Assembly (NCBI GenBank): GCA_001312325.1 | Contig: BBDJ01000031.1 | Coordinates: forward strand, 1 to 61,799 | Reading direction: 5' to 3' | From: Lysinibacillus pakistanensis | Lineage (GTDB): Bacteria; Bacillota; Bacilli; Bacillales_A; Planococcaceae | DNA length: 61,799 nt | In this document: positions 59,457 through 61,799 of the stretch, piece by piece | Numbering within the stretch: position 1 is the first letter of the stretch | Layout of the letters: every line of letters begins with the position of its first letter | The notes under the pieces: model-generated | What the model was told of the DNA's origin: nothing | The model's database searches: none | The model's input: the letters and a program-made list of their open reading frames with translations, nothing else | Translations under genes and position numbers: made by a program

Positions 59457-60198
59457 ATGAAAAAAATATTTATTGTGTTACTAGTAGCATTTGTATTTGC
59501 GGCAGTAAATCCAACAAAATCAGAAGCGAAAGTGATGTATGATGGAGCAGAGGTTGTAAAAGGGCAAACAGGAAAAATGACCTTTAAAAAAGACATCAAG
59601 GTATACAAGAAAAATTCAGATGGTACGTTTGATTCTTTAATGGTTAAGCGAAATAATTTTTTTTAAAACGTATGAAATTGAGAAATATGATGGCAAAACA
59701 TTCTATCAAATGGGGCAATATCGGGTACAAGCAACTGATTTGGTAGTTTTTAAAGAAGTACCAATAGAAATTCGTTCATCTTTCTATAACGATCCAATTT
59801 ACATTAATATTAATCGTGATAATGGTATGGGTTCGTATGGATATTATTTTCTTAGATATCAACTCACTTTCCTAGATAATGGTCACGTTGACCATTGTTT
59901 TAGTGATGGAGATGAAGGTACAGATTGTGATAGGTATCTTAGTACAGATTTTAAAATAACTGAGAGGATAGAAAGAAAATACGGAACGCGTTACGAGATA
60001 ACAAAAAAATGCAGAAGGTAAAGGTGTTCCATTAAAAGAATCTAAAACTGAAAAAAAATTATGGAAAAGGGAAGCATTGTTTTTGTAAAAGGTCTTGAAA
60101 TTAATGGTTATATATATGTAACCGATGACTTATAAGGAAATGACGCTCTAAATATTTGGCTTCCAGTGAATGTATTAAAGTCAGTTGGAGATAAGTGA
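59457..60198 (+). CDS. Secreted hypothetical protein 2, with an in-frame TAA near the end
   Basis: Starts MKKIFIVLLVAFVFAAVN after AGGGAGAG: a Sec signal peptide, probably cut after SEA. Breaks at T8 (near 59656), A7 (near 60003) and A8 (near 60050) are removable. The frame then meets TAA at 60133-60135 yet continues in the same frame as GNDALNIWLPVNVLKSVGDK to TGA at 60198. So it is either a genuine nonsense mutation or one misread base. Mature protein has WYL-free beta-rich segments (DIKVYKKNSDGTFDSL, YRVQATDLVVFKEV) suggestive of an SH3-like secreted domain; function unknown. Confidence 0.65.
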
Positions 60199-60215
60199 TA
60201 GATTAGAAATTATAT

Positions 60216-60254
60216 AAAGCTCTCTTATTTATTTGATAAGGGGGCTATTTTTTT
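60216..60254 (+). terminator. Terminator after secreted protein 2
   Basis: AAAGCTCTCTTAT-TTATTT-GATAAGGGGGCT followed by TTTTTTT. Confidence 0.75.
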
Positions 60255-60316
60255 ATGGTTGATTGACATGTGGATAGGATGTTTGTAGATGTCTTGGGCT
60301 TAGCTGAATAAACCAC

Positions 60317-60346
60317 AAAAAGACCACTCCATGATGGGTGGTCTTA
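60317..60346 (+). terminator. Hairpin repeated at 2487-2511
   Basis: AAAGACCACTCC-ATGAT-GGGTGGTCTT, 10-bp stem, weak T tail. Marks the end of the module shared with the left part of the window. Confidence 0.65.
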
Positions 60347-60528
60347 AAGTTTGTTTCAATAGAAAAAAAGAGGCGACTTCTGGCGACCAAAAAAAGCGAC
60401 CAAGCACTCGGATAAATGCAGATTTCTTTGGTTTTAGATGTAACCTATTGGAAAGTCAGTAGACTAGAATGGGCTACAATAAACACTTTTGGAAGCATCA
60501 AAACTTAATTGTACTTGTGATTTGAAAG

Positions 60529-60567
60529 CTATTACTTTTTTTTACTAATTGTCTAGACCCTTTATTT
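60529..60567 (+). repeat. Right attachment-site repeat
   Basis: Identical 39 bases to 51865-51903, followed by ACAGGCGACCAAA at 60595-60607. A further GGCGACC-A6/7-GCGACC string at 60379-60400 resembles the integrase-side flank at 51933-51953. Confidence 0.88.
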
Positions 60568-60872
60568 ATAAAAGGTTTGAAAGTCTCTGAAAACTACAGG
60601 CGACCAAATCATAAGTTACGATGGTACGATAAGAGATACGGCACCAATTGAAGTTACTACACTTACAGTGGAATTGGTCGAGTAAGTTGTAGCTCTTTGT
60701 ATAAAAGATCGATCTGAAATGGAGTCTTCTTTTTGCTGTAAATAATAGACAAATTGGCAACATCGAATGACCAACTAACTGGATAAATTTAAATTAGTCT
60801 AGAATTAAATATTGTATAATGAAATGTGTAAAAGCGAAAACAAACTTAAAAATGTCTAAAGGAGGAAATGAG

Positions 60873-61669
60873 ATGAAAATTGGCTGTATTCAATTGAATG
60901 TAGGCTTTGGAAAAGTAGATGAAAATTTTGCCCGAGCTGAGGAGAAGATTCGAGAAACGGCAAATCAAGGTGCGGAAATTATTGTACTACCAGAAATGTG
61001 GAATACAGGCTATGCACTTGAGCGTTTACCAGAGCTAGCGGATGAAGATGGGGTGCGTACGAAAGCCTTTTTAGCAAGTTTGGCAAAGGAACTTAGTGTA
61101 CATATTGTGGGCGGCTCTGTTGCAACAAAAAAAGGGCGATAAATTTTACAATACCATGTATACGTTTGATAAAAATGGTGAGCTAGTAGGTGAATATAGC
61201 AAGGCGCATCTCTTCCGTTTAATGGACGAGCATTTATATTTAGAGGCAGGCGATGAGATGAATCGCTTTACGCTCGGAGATATAGAGGCAGCAGGAGTAA
61301 TTTGCTATGATATCCGCTTCCCTGAATGGCTTCGTGCCCACGCTTTAGAGGGAGCAAAGGTTTTATTTGTACCAGCACAATGGCCAACACCTCGTATCGA
61401 CCATTGGAAAACTTTGCTTCAAGCGCGTGCCATCGAAAATCAATGCTTTGTTATTGCGGTAAATCGTATTTCAAAAAAAGGTAGAAAACTTCAATGGCCA
61501 GTCTATGATTATTCAGCCATGGGGAGAGGTTCTTTGGGTTGGTGCTGATGATGAAGAAGTGGCTGTTATTGACGTAGACTTTTCTATTGTTGATGAAGTC
61601 CGAGGCAGAATTCCAGTTTATGATGACCGCAGACCTGGGTTATATAGTGGCGTAACTGTGAACAACTAA
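60873..61669 (+). CDS. mtnU: Carbon-nitrogen hydrolase of methionine salvage (MtnU-type)
   Basis: 264 residues after removing one A from two A7 runs (near 61129 and 61475). Nitrilase triad: E41 in VLPEMWNTGY, K in KAHLFRLMDEHLYL, C in AGVICYDIRFPEWLR. HWKTLLQARAIENQCFVIAVNR and IIQPWGEVL are family blocks. Follows B. subtilis YkrU, the amidase that hydrolyses 2-oxo-4-methylthiobutyramide-type side products. AAAGGAGG precedes ATG 60873. Divergent from mtnE across the integrated element. Confidence 0.88.
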
Positions 61670-61712
61670 TGATTGGTAGCAAGCTCAAGAAGCAGAGCGA
61701 CTTGAGCTTACT

Positions 61713-61799
61713 AGCCCCGAGCGAAACAGCGGAGCCCCCGAGCGAAACAGCGGAGCCCCCGAGCGAAACAGCGGAGCCCCCGAGCTGAAACCGAAGGCC
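61713..61799. repeat. 21-nt-period tandem repeat, unit AGCCCCCGAGCGAAACAGCGG
   Basis: Three near-identical 21-base units and a diverging fourth run to the window end, starting 44 bases after mtnU. The reverse strand unit begins GCTCGGG, like the 8.9-kb array units, hinting at one repeat family. Confidence 0.85.

Larger units (their letters stand above)
51865..60567. mobile_element. Deleted prophage-like integrative element (~8.7 kb)
   Basis: Bounded by identical 39-bp direct repeats; integrase at the left end reading outward. Gene order: integrase, ImmA-type protease, holin tail, endolysin, cytosine methyltransferase, unknown genes, secreted protein, PH-SHOCT protein, small helical protein, replication-type gene, secreted protein. 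No head, tail, terminase or portal genes remain, so it cannot form phage by itself. It separates mtnE from mtnU. The gap 60199-60872 holds hairpins, the right repeat and the mtnU promoter region, with no further gene. Confidence 0.85.

Noticed and set aside
60600..60872. S-box or other riboswitch before mtnU, as expected for a methionine-salvage gene
   Set aside because: None of the conserved S-box blocks (GAGGGA, TGGCCC, GGCAACC) is present here or upstream of mtnE.
1..61799. tRNA or rRNA genes, including one at the integration site
   Set aside because: No T-loop GTTCRA plus CCA-end structures were found, and the 39-bp attachment core lacks any tRNA-like arm.

Overview
The window looks like chromosomal DNA of a low-GC, spore-forming Bacillaceae, most like Lysinibacillus or a close relative. 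The reasons are an exosporium BclB-type protein, AAGGAGG-type ribosome binding sites with frequent TTG/GTG starts, Spx, an S-box leader, a yngJ-E-like operon and the mtnE/mtnU methionine-salvage genes. No rRNA, tRNA, CRISPR array or complete insertion sequence was seen. A caveat affects everything: at least 45 genes or gene parts are split by +1 (sometimes +2) errors at A or T runs of 6-9 bases, with a handful of single-base losses elsewhere. Intact genes lack such runs. I read these breaks as sequence errors, join the pieces, and give corrected lengths.

Layout. 0-2.5 kb: decayed mobile DNA with a GNAT fragment, remnants of a replication-type gene, an exosporium gene and a second GNAT. 2.9-12.2 kb: regulators and accessory genes (WYL regulator + SRPBCC protein, TetR + DJ-1 protein, ECF sigma factor, Spx-like + MarR pair, ABC-F ATPase, SpsG-like protein). 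12.4-23.5 kb: NAD(P)-binding protein, FMN reductase, a very large SF1 helicase with a winged-helix partner, glycosyltransferase, topoisomerase III, SDR. 23.6-28.8 kb: an RpiR-controlled operon (M20 hydrolase, GNAT acyltransferase, N-succinylamino acid racemase-type enolase, YkvI-type transporter) that fits conversion of D- to L-amino acids through N-succinyl intermediates. 29.1-38.1 kb: TetR regulator and the seven-gene yngJ-I-H-HB-G-F-E-type operon for leucine/isovaleryl-CoA breakdown. 38.3-43.7 kb: VanZ, YbaK, YczE-like, PRK06851-like and Kbl genes. 43.8-49.9 kb (minus strand): an S-box (SAM riboswitch) operon, metQ-metN-metI followed by enoyl-CoA hydratase, FMN 2-hydroxyacid oxidase and CaiB-type CoA transferase.

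51.9-60.6 kb is an integrated, deleted prophage-like element bounded by identical 39-bp direct repeats. It sits between mtnE and mtnU, which are neighbours in Bacillus subtilis. It keeps an integrase, an ImmA-type protease fused at a deletion junction to a holin tail, an M15 endolysin, a DNA cytosine methyltransferase with a small convergent partner, two secreted proteins, a PH-SHOCT protein and a winged-helix replication-type gene. Its right end (small ORF, replication-type gene, cargo, hairpin) is colinear with the decayed 0.7-2.5 kb region, suggesting a repeated module with exchangeable cargo.

Two unexplained intergenic repeat families run through the chromosomal part: 21-nt-period arrays (8.9, 43.7 and 61.7 kb) and a structured element of up to about 200 nt (13.9, 23.6, 29.9, 36.4 and 50.0 kb) whose hairpins show compensatory changes between copies.
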